DNA from: Clostridiales bacterium
GTDB taxonomy: Bacteria > Bacillota > Clostridia > Lachnospirales > Lachnospiraceae
NCBI GenBank assembly: GCA_018376135.1
Contig: JAHABX010000012.1
Coordinates: 1-64,000, forward strand
DNA length: 64,000 bases
Direction of reading: 5' to 3'
Below, piece after piece: positions 43,976 to 52,614 of this stretch (within the stretch, counting starts at the first letter, position 1; each line of letters starts with the position of its first letter). The notes beneath the pieces are model-generated. The model worked only from the letters and a program-made list of their open reading frames with translations. It did no database searches and was not told where the DNA came from. A program made the translations under genes and the position numbers.

Positions 43976-44197
43976 TTATCCACATTATCCACATGTTTAT
44001 CAACATAATAAGTTGTATAGGCATGTGGATTTTTTCGTGGATAATGTATTTACATAATATTTCTGCACCCTTTTCCCAAAAGTCCGCATTTTCTCTGTTT
44101 TTTTGTCGTTTCATGTCGAATCCAGTTACCCATAATCAAAACTGTCCACTGAGTTATCCACATTATCCACATACTCATCCCCCGATATTTATCCATA
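43976..44197. promoter_or_regulatory. DnaA-box cluster upstream of dnaD
   Basis: Four perfect plus-strand DnaA boxes TTATCCACA occur as two back-to-back pairs, 43976-43984 with 43985-43993 and 44154-44162 with 44163-44171. Near matches are TTATCAACA 43997-44005, TTATCCATA 44189-44197, and on the other strand TGTGGATTT 44024-44032 and CGTGGATAA 44036-44044. The pairs bracket about 110 bases of AT-rich DNA. The next genes are dnaD and a dnaC/dnaI-type loader, so direct DnaA control of helicase loading is the simplest reading. It is not the usual oriC setting, since dnaA, dnaN and rpmH are absent. Confidence 0.85.
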
Positions 44198-44239
44198 TCC
44201 ACCAACCCATGGGGACCTATTTTCTTTTCTGAAAGGGTA

Positions 44240-44248
44240 TGTTATAAT
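44240..44248 (+). promoter_or_regulatory. Extended -10 promoter of dnaD
   Basis: TGTTATAAT, an extended -10, 54 bases ahead of the dnaD ATG and 42 bases after the last DnaA-box-like site; no clear -35. The ribosome site is AAGGAG. Confidence 0.6.
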
Positions 44249-44302
44249 CCCAGCATAACCGGATTCAGAGAGCTTTCAGGATCCGGCACGGAAGGAGCCA
44301 AC

Positions 44303-45337
44303 ATGAGTCATTTTGTCCTGAAAACCGAATCATCCGCCGGTATGACCAGCGTTTCCAATCTGTTTCTGGATTACTATATGCCAAGAGCCAACGGAGAATA
44401 TGTCAAGGTATACCTTTATCTGCTCCGGGCGCTCCACAACGTTTCCCTTGAGCTGTCTGTGGCAGGTCTTGCCGATGCGCTGGATCATACGGAGAGCGAC
44501 ATTCTCCGGGCACTGAAGTACTGGGAGAAGCAGGGAATCCTGAAGCTGGAATGTAATTCCTCCAGAGAACTGCAGGGCATCTATCTTCTGGATATTCCGG
44601 AACCGGACTCCGATACCGGACCATTGCACAGCTCCCCCGTGCAGGAGCCACAGGAGAGTCAGATACCGGCACGAAAGTCCTACAGCCGGAATGATCTGGC
44701 AAAATTCTCCGGTCAGGCAGAATGCCGCCAGCTTCTGTTTGTCTGTGAACAGTATCTAAAGAAGACGCTGTCCTCTTCCGAGATCGAGACGCTCCTCTAT
44801 TTCTATGACCAGCTCCACTTCTCAGCGGACCTGATCGAATATCTGGTTGAATACTGTGTCTGCAAAGGCAGCCGCAGCATCCATTATATCGAGACCGTGG
44901 CGATCGCCTGGGCAGAAGCCGGGATCAGCACTGTCTCTCAGGCAAAGGAACGGACAACCACTTATACCCGCAACTGCTTTGCCATTATGAAAGCATTCGG
45001 CATCAATGACCGCAATCCGGTAGAACCGGAACTGAAATATATCGAGAAATGGCTCCGCACCTACGACTTCACGCTGGATCTGATCCTGGAAGCCTGCAGC
45101 CGGACCATGGACCGGCTCCACAAGCCCAACTTTGAATATGCGGACCGCATCTTAAAAAGCTGGAAGGAGAATCACGTACATACCATGGCAGATGTGCAGG
45201 CACTGGATCAGGCGCATCAGAAGCGCAGTTCGCAGAAAAAGCCTGCAGCCAATACCAGATCTACCGGATTCACCAACTTCCAGCAGCGTGATTATGATTT
45301 TGAGGAGCTGGAGAAGCAGCTTCTCCAGAGCCAATAG
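44303..45337 (+). CDS. dnaD: DnaD-domain replication initiation protein
   Basis: A 344-residue primosome protein. The N-terminal winged helix (residues 20-100, YVKVYLYLLRALHNVSLELSVAGLADAL, DILRALKYWEKQGIL) is followed by a variable linker and DnaB/DnaD C-terminal domains, apparently duplicated (about residues 150-210 LLYFYDQLHFSADLIEYLVEYC and 225-290 AFGINDRNPVEPELKYIEKWL, DLILEACSRTM in blocks). In Firmicutes such proteins remodel origin DNA with DnaA and load helicase with DnaI. The downstream loader gene and the DnaA boxes upstream support this. Confidence 0.9.
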   Translation: MSHFVLKTESSAGMTSVSNLFLDYYMPRANGEYVKVYLYLLRALHNVSLELSVAGLADALDHTESDILRALKYWEKQGILKLECNSSRELQGIYLLDIPEPDSDTGPLHSSPVQEPQESQIPARKSYSRNDLAKFSGQAECRQLLFVCEQYLKKTLSSSEIETLLYFYDQLHFSADLIEYLVEYCVCKGSRSIHYIETVAIAWAEAGISTVSQAKERTTTYTRNCFAIMKAFGINDRNPVEPELKYIEKWLRTYDFTLDLILEACSRTMDRLHKPNFEYADRILKSWKENHVHTMADVQALDQAHQKRSSQKKPAANTRSTGFTNFQQRDYDFEELEKQLLQSQ

Positions 45338-45346
45338 GAGGACGCC

Positions 45347-46309
45347 ATGCCACTGACCAACAAACAATACGACGCGATCATGCGCGGCTATGACCAGCGG
45401 CAGTACCGCAGTTACCGACAGCAGTGCGCACGCCAGGACGAGATCTACCGGAAGCTGCCCCGCATCCGGGAGATCGAAGAGAGTGTCTCCGCCTGCAGTC
45501 TTGGTCATGCCGAGAAGGTTTTCGACGCAGAGCCGGGCGCTCTGTCTGATCTGCAGGAGCAGCTTGCCGCTCTCCGGCGGGAGAAGGAATTCCTCCTGAA
45601 GGAAGCCGGTTACCCTGCCGATTATCTGGATATGCACTACACCTGTCCGGACTGTCAGGATACCGGTTACATCGGACGCAGAAAGTGCCATTGTTTTCGC
45701 CGGGAAGAGATCCGTCTTCTGTACTCCTCCTCCCGCCTGGAATCCATTCTGGCTCAGGAAAATTTTTCCACTCTGTCCTATGAGGTCTATGATGACGAAC
45801 AGAGAGCTGCCATGCCCTCGGTCATTCGGACCTGTCAGGATTTTATCCGCACCTTTGATCAGAAGTTCTGCAGCCTTCTCTTCTATGGTCCTGTGGGTAC
45901 CGGAAAGACCTTTTTGTCCAACTGTATCGCCAGAGAGCTTCTGGACAGCGGACATTCCGTGATCTATTTCACCGCCTTCCAGCTGTTCGAGCTTTTCTCC
46001 GCCTCTGTATCCGGAGAACCCGGCATCTCTGTGCAGCGCCATGAAGCGCTTCTGGACAGCGACCTTCTGATCCTGGATGATATCGGTACCGAGCTGGCGA
46101 ATACGTTCACCGTTTCCAGGCTGTTTCAGGTGCTGAACGAGCGGGCGCTCAGACAGAGATCCACCATCATCTCGACCAACCTGTCCCCGAAGGATTTCCG
46201 GGACATCTACAGTGAGAGAGTCTTTTCCCGTATCACAAGCTCCTATACTCTTGTGAAGTTTACGGGCAGTGATATCCGAATCCGCAAGAAAATCGCGGGT
46301 TCCCGATGA
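45347..46309 (+). CDS. DnaC/DnaI-type helicase loader ATPase
   Basis: A 320-residue AAA+ protein. Residues 100-125 hold a zinc-finger-like CPDCQDTGYIGRRKCHC, as in DnaI-type loaders. The ATPase has Walker A FYGPVGTGKTFLSNCIA, Walker B LLILDDIGTE, sensor 1 STIISTNLSP and an arginine-finger region RVFSRI. It loads the replicative helicase at the origin. It starts nine bases after dnaD and is surely co-transcribed. IS21-type IstB relatives share the fold, but no transposase is near. Confidence 0.9.
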   Translation: MPLTNKQYDAIMRGYDQRQYRSYRQQCARQDEIYRKLPRIREIEESVSACSLGHAEKVFDAEPGALSDLQEQLAALRREKEFLLKEAGYPADYLDMHYTCPDCQDTGYIGRRKCHCFRREEIRLLYSSSRLESILAQENFSTLSYEVYDDEQRAAMPSVIRTCQDFIRTFDQKFCSLLFYGPVGTGKTFLSNCIARELLDSGHSVIYFTAFQLFELFSASVSGEPGISVQRHEALLDSDLLILDDIGTELANTFTVSRLFQVLNERALRQRSTIISTNLSPKDFRDIYSERVFSRITSSYTLVKFTGSDIRIRKKIAGSR

Positions 46310-46451
46310 AATCCCTTGACGGGATCTTCACCGGGATGATATAACCTTCTTGACAGGAATTACCTATTCGTTCAGAACCATTTGCAAAACACGTTTTTGC
46401 CCTTCCTGTTCTGAGCAGCCAATATATATTTTTACCTTTGGAGGAAGAACT

Positions 46452-47636
46452 ATGAATATTCAACGCAGCGAACGAATTCTGGAGACCATCCCTGCTGGTT
46501 CTCTTGGCATTATTCCATTGCCGAGTTGTAAGGAACTGGGAAAGAAAGTGGATGACTATCTGGTACAGTGGCGCCATGAGAGCGTCAACGAGCACAAAAA
46601 CACCATTGCTTTTCAGGGCTATGAGAAGGATTCCTTTCTGATTGAATCCAAGGTTCCCCGTTTTGGCTCCGGTGAGGCAAAAGGTATCGTGCAGGAATCC
46701 GTCCGCGGATGCGATCTCTATCTGATGGTAGACGTATGCAACCACAGCCTGACCTACTCTCTCTGCGGTCAGGTCAACCATATGTCTCCGGATGACCATT
46801 ATCAGGATCTGAAACGAATCATCGCCGCATGCGGCGGAAAGGCAAGACGCATTACCGTTATCATGCCCTTCCTCTATGAAAGCCGCCAGCATAAGCGTTC
46901 TACCAGAGAGTCTCTGGACTGTGCACTGGCGCTCAGGGAGCTTATCAGCATGGGCGTGGACAATATCATCACCTTTGACGCCCATGACCCAAGAGTACAG
47001 AATGCGATCCCTCTCCACGGTTTTGAGACCGTTCAGCCAGCTTACCAGTTTGTCAAAGCGCTCCTGACTCATGTGCAGGACATCCAGGTGGACAGCGATC
47101 ATCTCATGGTCATCAGCCCGGATGAAGGCGGTATGAGCCGTGCCATCTATATTGCCAATGTTCTGGGTGTGGATATGGGCATGTTCTACAAGCGCCGCGA
47201 CTACACGAAGATCGTCAACGGACGCAATCCCATCGTCGCTCACGAATTCCTGGGCAGCAATGTGGAGGGCAAGGACGTGATCGTCATTGACGATATGATC
47301 TCCTCCGGTGAGAGCATGATCGATGTGGCAAAGCAGTTAAAGGCACTGAAGGCGAACCGGATCTTCCTCTATTCTACCTTTGGTCTTTTCACCAATGGAA
47401 TGGACAAGTTCGACAAAGCCTATGAATCGGGACTGTTCTACCGTCTTCTGACCACCAATCTGGTCTACCAGACACCGGAGCTGCTCTCCCGCCCCTACTA
47501 CATTTCCTGCGATATGAGCAAATACATCGCACTTCTTATTGATACGCTGAACCACGATGCCTCTATCAGCGATCTTCTGGATCCCTACGAGCGCATCCAC
47601 CGGTTCCTGGAAAAATACAAGAACGGAACATTATAA
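46452..47636 (+). CDS. prs: Ribose-phosphate pyrophosphokinase (divergent clostridial form)
   Basis: Makes PRPP from ribose 5-phosphate and ATP. The start MNIQRSERILETIPAG follows GGAGGAAGAAC; 394 residues is about 80 longer than classical Prs. Two phosphoribosyltransferase-like folds are visible: PFLYESRQHKRSTRESL (ATP-binding flexible loop), ITFDAHDPRVQNAI, a pyrophosphate-binding region and the PRPP loop VIVIDDMISSGESMI. The extra length is in an N-terminal extension and a C-terminal tail. It has its own terminator. PRPP is consumed by the pncB product encoded in this window. Confidence 0.88.
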   Translation: MNIQRSERILETIPAGSLGIIPLPSCKELGKKVDDYLVQWRHESVNEHKNTIAFQGYEKDSFLIESKVPRFGSGEAKGIVQESVRGCDLYLMVDVCNHSLTYSLCGQVNHMSPDDHYQDLKRIIAACGGKARRITVIMPFLYESRQHKRSTRESLDCALALRELISMGVDNIITFDAHDPRVQNAIPLHGFETVQPAYQFVKALLTHVQDIQVDSDHLMVISPDEGGMSRAIYIANVLGVDMGMFYKRRDYTKIVNGRNPIVAHEFLGSNVEGKDVIVIDDMISSGESMIDVAKQLKALKANRIFLYSTFGLFTNGMDKFDKAYESGLFYRLLTTNLVYQTPELLSRPYYISCDMSKYIALLIDTLNHDASISDLLDPYERIHRFLEKYKNGTL

Positions 47637-47643
47637 GCTGCCG

Positions 47644-47672
47644 ACCCTGTTTCCAGAAAGAGGAGACAGGGT
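47644..47672 (+). terminator. Intrinsic terminator of prs
   Basis: ACCCTGTTTCC/GGAGACAGGGT with one G-T pair, loop AGAAAGA, then TTTCT. Confidence 0.8.
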
Positions 47673-47699
47673 TTTCTACCAATAAGGGAGGATTTTCCC

Positions 47700-48968
47700 A
47701 TGCAGAATTTTATATTTATATCACCCGCATTTCCCGGCAACTACGAAAATTTCTGCGTTGCCCTCAAAGCCAACGGCGTCAATGTCCTGGGGATCGGAGA
47801 CACCCCTTACGATTATCTGTCAGCCCGTCTGAAAAGTGCACTGACCGAGTATTATAAGGTTGAAAACATGGAAAACTATGAAGAAATGTTCCGCGCCGTG
47901 GCTTATCTGTCCTTCCGCCACGGAAAGATCGACTGGCTGGAAAGCAACAACGAATACTGGCTGGAACAGGATGCCAGACTGCGGGAGGATTTCCATATTA
48001 CAACCGGATTACAGCCCAAGGACATGGCAGCGATCAAATACAAATCCAAAATGAAAGCGGGCTACCAGAAAGCAGGCATCCCCACCGCCCGGTATCATCT
48101 GGTCAGCGACCTTGACAGCGCCCTTGCCTTTATCCGTGAGGTCGGCTACCCCGTCATCGTGAAGCCGGACTGCGGCGTAGGCGCCTCCGACACATGGAAG
48201 ATCAGCCACGAAAAGGATCTTCAGAACTTTTTCTGTAATCTCCCGGCTGTTCCTTACATCATGGAAGAATTTGTTCCAGGTGAGATCTGTTCTTACGATG
48301 CCATTGTAAACAGCCGGGGAACGGTTCTCTTCGAGACCGGCAACATCACTCCCATATCCATCATGGACTGCGTCAATGATCATGATTCCATCCGTTTCTA
48401 CATCGTGGATAAGCTGGCGGAGGATCTGCGTGCTTCCGGAAGAGCATGCATCAAAGCCTTTCATGTACGCAGCCGTTTTGTTCATCTGGAATTCTTCCGG
48501 CTGACCCGAAATCATCCGCATCTGGGCAGAAAAGGTCAGATCGTGGGACTGGAGGTCAATATGCGTCCCTCCGGCGGACCGACTCCCGATATGATCAATT
48601 TTGCATACAGCACCAACTGTTATCAGCACTATGCAGATATGGTTGTATACGGAAGCCTGAAGCACAAAAGCCGCTCTACCCCATGCTTCTGTGCCTTTGT
48701 GGGACGCTGGAAGGAGCTTGCCTATCAACATTCTCATCAGGAGATCATCGACACCTTCCGAAGCCGGTTAAAGGTTGCAGAAGAGCTTCCGGATGTTCTT
48801 GCCCATGGTATGGGGAACTATATCTATCTTGCCCGGCTTCCGGAAAAGAAGGATATGGACGAATTCTTCCGCTTTACCCTGGAACCGGCAAAACCGGTGC
48901 TGCCGGAAAAAATACAGACAAAGGAATTGACAAAAAATGCAGATAAAAAACCTGAACTGGTACAGTGA
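47700..48968 (+). CDS. ATP-grasp domain ligase of unknown substrate
   Basis: A 422-residue protein. The pre-ATP-grasp Rossmann part is at residues 1-110 (MQNFIFISPAFPGNYENFCVA, VLGIGDTPYDYL). The ATP-grasp domain follows: KYKSKMKAGYQKAGIPTARYHLV, YPVIVKPDCGVGASDTWKI (P-loop-like lysine), YIMEEFVPGEICSYDAIV, GLEVNMRPSGGPTPDMINFAY (metal ligands E and N). The fold joins a carboxylate to an amine or thiol through an acyl phosphate. It overlaps the following esterase gene by 32 bases. The substrate is not inferable; a dipeptide-like product is one guess. Confidence 0.82.
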   Translation: MQNFIFISPAFPGNYENFCVALKANGVNVLGIGDTPYDYLSARLKSALTEYYKVENMENYEEMFRAVAYLSFRHGKIDWLESNNEYWLEQDARLREDFHITTGLQPKDMAAIKYKSKMKAGYQKAGIPTARYHLVSDLDSALAFIREVGYPVIVKPDCGVGASDTWKISHEKDLQNFFCNLPAVPYIMEEFVPGEICSYDAIVNSRGTVLFETGNITPISIMDCVNDHDSIRFYIVDKLAEDLRASGRACIKAFHVRSRFVHLEFFRLTRNHPHLGRKGQIVGLEVNMRPSGGPTPDMINFAYSTNCYQHYADMVVYGSLKHKSRSTPCFCAFVGRWKELAYQHSHQEIIDTFRSRLKVAEELPDVLAHGMGNYIYLARLPEKKDMDEFFRFTLEPAKPVLPEKIQTKELTKNADKKPELVQ

Positions 48969-49671
48969 TCGGTTATACCGTGACATGCCGCTGAAAATAT
49001 ACGGCCACGCCGGAAAGCCCTGCCTCGTTATCCCTTCTCAGGACGGGAAGCATAACGATTTTGAATCCTTTGGCATGGTGGAGGCATGCCGGCCCTGGAT
49101 CGATGCCGGAAAGCTGCAGCTCTTCTGCATCGACACTGTCGACTCTGAGACCTGGTCCTGTCAATGGAAAAATTCCCGGGAACGCATCGAGCTTCATGAA
49201 CGCTGGATTCAATACCTGATGCAGGAGGTATACCCGCTGATGCAAAATGCCTGTACGGATACCCTGCCCATGACCATGGGCTGCAGTCTGGGGGCTTTTC
49301 ATGCCGGCAATCTGTTTTTCCGCTTTCCGGACCGCTTTGACGCTGCCATCTGTCTCAGCGGCGTCTATGATGCTGCTAATATTCTGAACGGATATATGGA
49401 TGATCTGGTGTATCTGAATTCTCCCTTCCACTGTCTGCAGAATATGCCTGCAGACCATCCATACATGGAGCTCTACCGCCGGAGCCATATGTTCTTCTGC
49501 GTAGGACAGGGGGCATGGGAGGACGAGCTTCTCGCTGACACCCGCAAGCTGGACGGTGTGCTCAAGTCCAAAGGGATTCCCGCATGGGTAGACTACTGGG
49601 GATATGACGTGAACCACGACTGGAACTGGTGGCAGAAGCAGGCAGCGTATTTTTTAGGAAAGATTCTTTAA
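48937..49671 (+). CDS. Alpha/beta hydrolase, esterase family
   Basis: A 244-residue cytosolic hydrolase: MQIKNLNWYSDRLYRDMPLKIYG, with nucleophile elbow TMGCSLGAFHAGNLFF (serine), an acidic residue probably in AWEDELLADTRKL, and a histidine in YDVNHDWNWWQKQ. It resembles the esterase D / YbbA-like group. There is no signal peptide. The 32-base overlap with the ATP-grasp gene argues for a coupled pathway, perhaps making and unmaking the same bond or trimming a precursor. Substrate unknown. Confidence 0.82.
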   Translation: MQIKNLNWYSDRLYRDMPLKIYGHAGKPCLVIPSQDGKHNDFESFGMVEACRPWIDAGKLQLFCIDTVDSETWSCQWKNSRERIELHERWIQYLMQEVYPLMQNACTDTLPMTMGCSLGAFHAGNLFFRFPDRFDAAICLSGVYDAANILNGYMDDLVYLNSPFHCLQNMPADHPYMELYRRSHMFFCVGQGAWEDELLADTRKLDGVLKSKGIPAWVDYWGYDVNHDWNWWQKQAAYFLGKIL

Positions 49672-49717
49672 AAACGCATCAGCTTTTACCACGGCATAGA
49701 ATCAAGATTGATAATAA

Positions 49718-49739
49718 AGGGGCTGCACTGGCAGCCCCT
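49718..49739. terminator. Intrinsic terminator between convergent genes
   Basis: AGGGGCTGC/GCAGCCCCT with loop ACTG; TTTATTAT follows on the minus strand. It lies between the esterase gene and the HicB remnant. Confidence 0.75.
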
Positions 49740-49745
49740 GATTAC

Positions 49746-50003
49746 TCATTTTCCAAACTTCTCCAATCCCAGATACTCCTTTAACGCAGTCTCCAGAATA
49801 TGAGAATAATTCACATGATTTTCTTCTGCAATCCTTTTCAGCCAATTTGGAATTGTTGTATTGGTCTTTACCCTTTTATTGTCCAGTTCATCGCGAACAA
49901 TATCCGGATACACTGTAATTGGTGCCGCAATACATCCAATCATCTGCTCCAGCTCAATGTTTCCGGAAGCCTCCGGAAGCTGCTCACCATCTGCTTCTAT
50001 TCC
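49746..50003 (-). pseudogene. HicB-like antitoxin remnant, N-terminal half missing
   Basis: The C-terminal two thirds of a HicB-family protein survives: GEQLPEASGNIELEQ, an acidic strand segment, and the DNA-binding tail VKTNTTIPNWLKRIAEEN and NYSHILETALKEYLGLEK. The roughly 45 N-terminal residues of the RNase-H-like fold are absent: upstream the frame runs into the ribosome site and start of the membrane-XRE gene on the other strand. No hicA toxin is visible. It is most likely the left-over of a toxin-antitoxin pair cut by a rearrangement near 50003. Confidence 0.65.
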
Positions 50004-50022
50004 ATAAAAAGGAGAAAAACAT

Positions 50023-50421
50023 ATGTATTTTGCCACAATTATCGCAATTATCGTTCTTCTTATCTGGCTTGCTGTCATCGCCGCCGGTATTTACCTTTTT
50101 GTGCTTATTATCAAAGCCCTGAAAAAATACATTGGATCCAAGGAGGTCAGAGAAGAAAAAAGAATCGTCCGGAAATCCCTGGCAGAACTGCTCCGGGAAA
50201 ACCGTGTCCGCTGTAAAATGACTCAGGAATTCGTCGCTGAAACTCTTGGAGTCAGCAGGCAGGCTGTCTCCAAATGGGAAAACGGCACAGCAGATCCAAG
50301 CACTTCCAATCTGATTGCACTTGCAAAGCTATATGATGTATCCGCCGAAGATCTTCTGAAAAGTATCACAACAGAAGCTGCTTCCGGACAATCTGCAGAT
50401 CATTCATCGGAAAATCTGTAA
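50023..50421 (+). CDS. Membrane-anchored XRE-type regulator
   Basis: 132 residues. An N-terminal membrane segment (IIAIIVLLIWLAVIAAGIYLFVLIIKAL, residues 5-32) is followed by a basic linker and a Cro/CI HTH at residues 52-110 (LAELLRENRVRCKMTQEFVAETL, VSRQAVSKWENGTADPSTSNL). The HTH resembles those of the YvaO/SinR type that recognise short palindromes. AAAAGGAG stands before the ATG. A DNA-binding protein tethered to the membrane suggests signalling from the envelope; no partner gene is evident. Confidence 0.8.
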   Translation: MYFATIIAIIVLLIWLAVIAAGIYLFVLIIKALKKYIGSKEVREEKRIVRKSLAELLRENRVRCKMTQEFVAETLGVSRQAVSKWENGTADPSTSNLIALAKLYDVSAEDLLKSITTEAASGQSADHSSENL

Positions 50422-50726
50422 ATACTTCCCGTGCCGCTGTATAACGGAGAAAAGGGACATGGATATAAGAATTGGATTGATTTTTATCGTGCCCCGTTCC
50501 ATGGTTCCATAGTCATGAATACGCCATTTTTACATGAACGGGTTCATGGCATAAGACCAGTATAGTTGTTTTTATACTATATTTGTGTTATTATCATTTC
50601 ATCAAAATCTACTGGGGAAATTCTCCCCTGAACACCACTATTTATAATTTCATCTGAGCTGTATAATCAAACTCTACTTGTTACTCATGTATTTTTTCGC
50701 TATAATTATAGAAAGGACTTTTACCT
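50422..50726 (+). promoter_or_regulatory. Intergenic stretch with promoter of the Rpn-type gene
   Basis: The promoter is TTGTTA (50678-50683), 17 bases, TATAAT (50701-50706), 21 bases before the ATG, with AAAGGA as ribosome site. Two small hairpins lie upstream, CATGAA-CGGG-TTCATG and GGGGA-AATTC-TCCCC, of unknown role. I see no gene here. Confidence 0.6.
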
Positions 50727-51755
50727 ATGATGACCGAACTGGCAAAAGACATTACCCGGACAAAAGAAAAAATCCGGTATGATACCCAATGCAAAAAGGT
50801 ACTTGCTAACAAATCGATTCTTGCATGGATTCTAAAGTACACTGCCGAAGAATTCAGGGACATGGAGCTACTTCAGATTCAGGAATGCATTGAAGGAGAG
50901 CCAGATATCTCAACAATCCGCATAGAACCGGGAAATACAAACCAAAAAAGAAGCAACCAGAAGAATCGAGGAACAAAAATCACAGGAGAAACCAACGAAG
51001 ATAAAATTCTGGAAGAGGGTGCAATTTACTTTGATATCCGCTTCTCAGTCTTACTTCCCGGAAAATCCGGTGATAAGTTAAAGATGATCATCAACGTGGA
51101 GGCACAAAACAAGTTCTATCCAGGATATGATATTGTCACCCGGGGAATTTTTTATGCTGCACGGTTAATATCATCTCAACTTGAAACAGAATTCACAAAA
51201 TCTCACTATGATGATATTAAAAAAGTATATTCTATCTGGATTTGTATGAATTCACCCGAAAAAATTGGGGACGCAATCTCGAAATATTCCATAAAAAAAG
51301 AAGACCTTGTCCCAGGAATTCCCGATCATGCATCTGGATATGACAAAATTACCATTGTGCAAATTTGTCTTAGCGGTAAAAATCAAGAAAATAAAAATAC
51401 AAAATCTGAACTCACTGGAATGCTGAATTTACTGTTTGACCCTTCAGTTACACCCGCAAAAAAGATTCAGCAGTTAGAAGAACAGTACTGTTTGGAAATG
51501 GAAACAAACTTGGGAAAGGAGCTGAATGAAATGTGTAATCTAAGTGATTATATAGAAGAAATCGGTCTTGAAAAAGGCAGAACCTTAACATTAATTAATT
51601 TGATTCAGAAAAAGTGTCGAAAGAATAAGTCATTGCAGGAAACCGCTGACGAGCTGGAAGAAAACATCCAAGACATTGAGTTGTTATACCAGCTTGTAAA
51701 AGATAATCCAGAGAAAACGGAAATGGATATTTTTCAGATGATGAAGAGTCGTTGA
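50727..51755 (+). CDS. Rpn/PD-(D/E)XK family putative transposase-like nuclease
   Basis: A 342-residue protein of the Rpn (recombination-promoting nuclease) superfamily. The core carries EEGAIYFDIRFSVLLPGKSG and MIINVEAQNKFYPGY, giving the D...ExQ nuclease pattern, then DIVTRGIFYAARLISSQ and VYSIWICMNSP. The C-terminal part is helical and charged (EEIGLEKGRTLTLINLIQKKC). It is clearly richer in A and T than the genes around it, consistent with horizontal gain. Chromosomal copies of this family are frequent in Lachnospiraceae; the biological role is not settled. Confidence 0.8.
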   Translation: MMTELAKDITRTKEKIRYDTQCKKVLANKSILAWILKYTAEEFRDMELLQIQECIEGEPDISTIRIEPGNTNQKRSNQKNRGTKITGETNEDKILEEGAIYFDIRFSVLLPGKSGDKLKMIINVEAQNKFYPGYDIVTRGIFYAARLISSQLETEFTKSHYDDIKKVYSIWICMNSPEKIGDAISKYSIKKEDLVPGIPDHASGYDKITIVQICLSGKNQENKNTKSELTGMLNLLFDPSVTPAKKIQQLEEQYCLEMETNLGKELNEMCNLSDYIEEIGLEKGRTLTLINLIQKKCRKNKSLQETADELEENIQDIELLYQLVKDNPEKTEMDIFQMMKSR

Positions 51756-51756
51756 G

Positions 51757-52584
51757 ATGATGCCAAAGAACAAACTGCGCCCTATCTTTCTCTCCATTCT
51801 TCTGATTATCCTTACGATATCCATCTGCAGTACCCGTTTAAAAATACAGCATTACACGGTTGTATCTGCTAAAATTGACTCCCGGGTACGAATTGCGCTC
51901 ATCTCAGATCTCCACTCCAGTAAATACGGCGACAAAGAATCCCTTCTGATACAGGCAATTGACAGCCAGAACCCTGACCTGATCTGCCTTGTTGGCGACA
52001 TCTGTGATGACAAGATTCCCCACGATAACAGCGAAGCATTACTGAAAGGAATCGCTGACCGGTATCCCTGTTTTTATGTGACCGGAAATCACGAATACTG
52101 GGGGCATGATATTGATACGATTTTGAGGCTGTTTGAAAAATATCAAGTGGAGATTCTAAGTGGGGATCATCAAACTGTAACCGTCAATGGCAATACGGTG
52201 AATCTGTGTGGAATCACGGATCCGGACGCTGCCCGTTATACAGATTCACCTGACATTATCACACAGCTGAACGGGCTGAAGGACGTCTCTCAGAACGGAT
52301 CCTTCACACTTCTGCTTGCCCACAGACCAGAATATATTGAAACTTATGATCAGTATAGCTTTGATCTTGTCCTTTCCGGTCATGCCCATGGCGGACAATG
52401 GCGGATTCCCGGTATCCTGAATGGTTTCTATGCACCAAATCAGGGATTATTTCCCAAATATGCCGGAGGCAGCTATACCGTCGGCAGCACTCAGATGATC
52501 GTCAGCCGCGGGCTTGCTCTGGAAAGCACAAAGCTTCCACGAATCTTCAACCGCCCGGAACTGGTGATTATAGACCTGGAATAA
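51757..52584 (+). CDS. Membrane-anchored metallophosphoesterase (YkuE-like)
   Basis: 275 residues. The N-terminal anchor is FLSILLIILTISICS; the calcineurin-like domain follows with ALISDLHSSKYG, DLICLVGDICDD, YVTGNHEYWGHD, LLAHRPEYIE and LSGHAHGGQWRI, a full set of metal ligands. YkuE-type enzymes act on phosphorylated cell-wall or lipid substrates outside the membrane. It starts one base after the Rpn-type gene stop, so the two are transcribed together. Confidence 0.88.
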   Translation: MMPKNKLRPIFLSILLIILTISICSTRLKIQHYTVVSAKIDSRVRIALISDLHSSKYGDKESLLIQAIDSQNPDLICLVGDICDDKIPHDNSEALLKGIADRYPCFYVTGNHEYWGHDIDTILRLFEKYQVEILSGDHQTVTVNGNTVNLCGITDPDAARYTDSPDIITQLNGLKDVSQNGSFTLLLAHRPEYIETYDQYSFDLVLSGHAHGGQWRIPGILNGFYAPNQGLFPKYAGGSYTVGSTQMIVSRGLALESTKLPRIFNRPELVIIDLE

Positions 52585-52614
52585 CATCATACCCATCACC
52601 AAAGGAGGATATCC

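Noticed and set aside
43976..44197. Chromosomal origin oriC
   Set aside because: The DnaA boxes are striking, but dnaA, dnaN and rpmH are not here and the neighbours are murC and dnaD; I call a DnaA-binding region only.
45347..46309. IS21-type IstB transposition helper
   Set aside because: The fold is shared, but the zinc-finger-like N-terminus, dnaD upstream and absence of istA favour a helicase loader.
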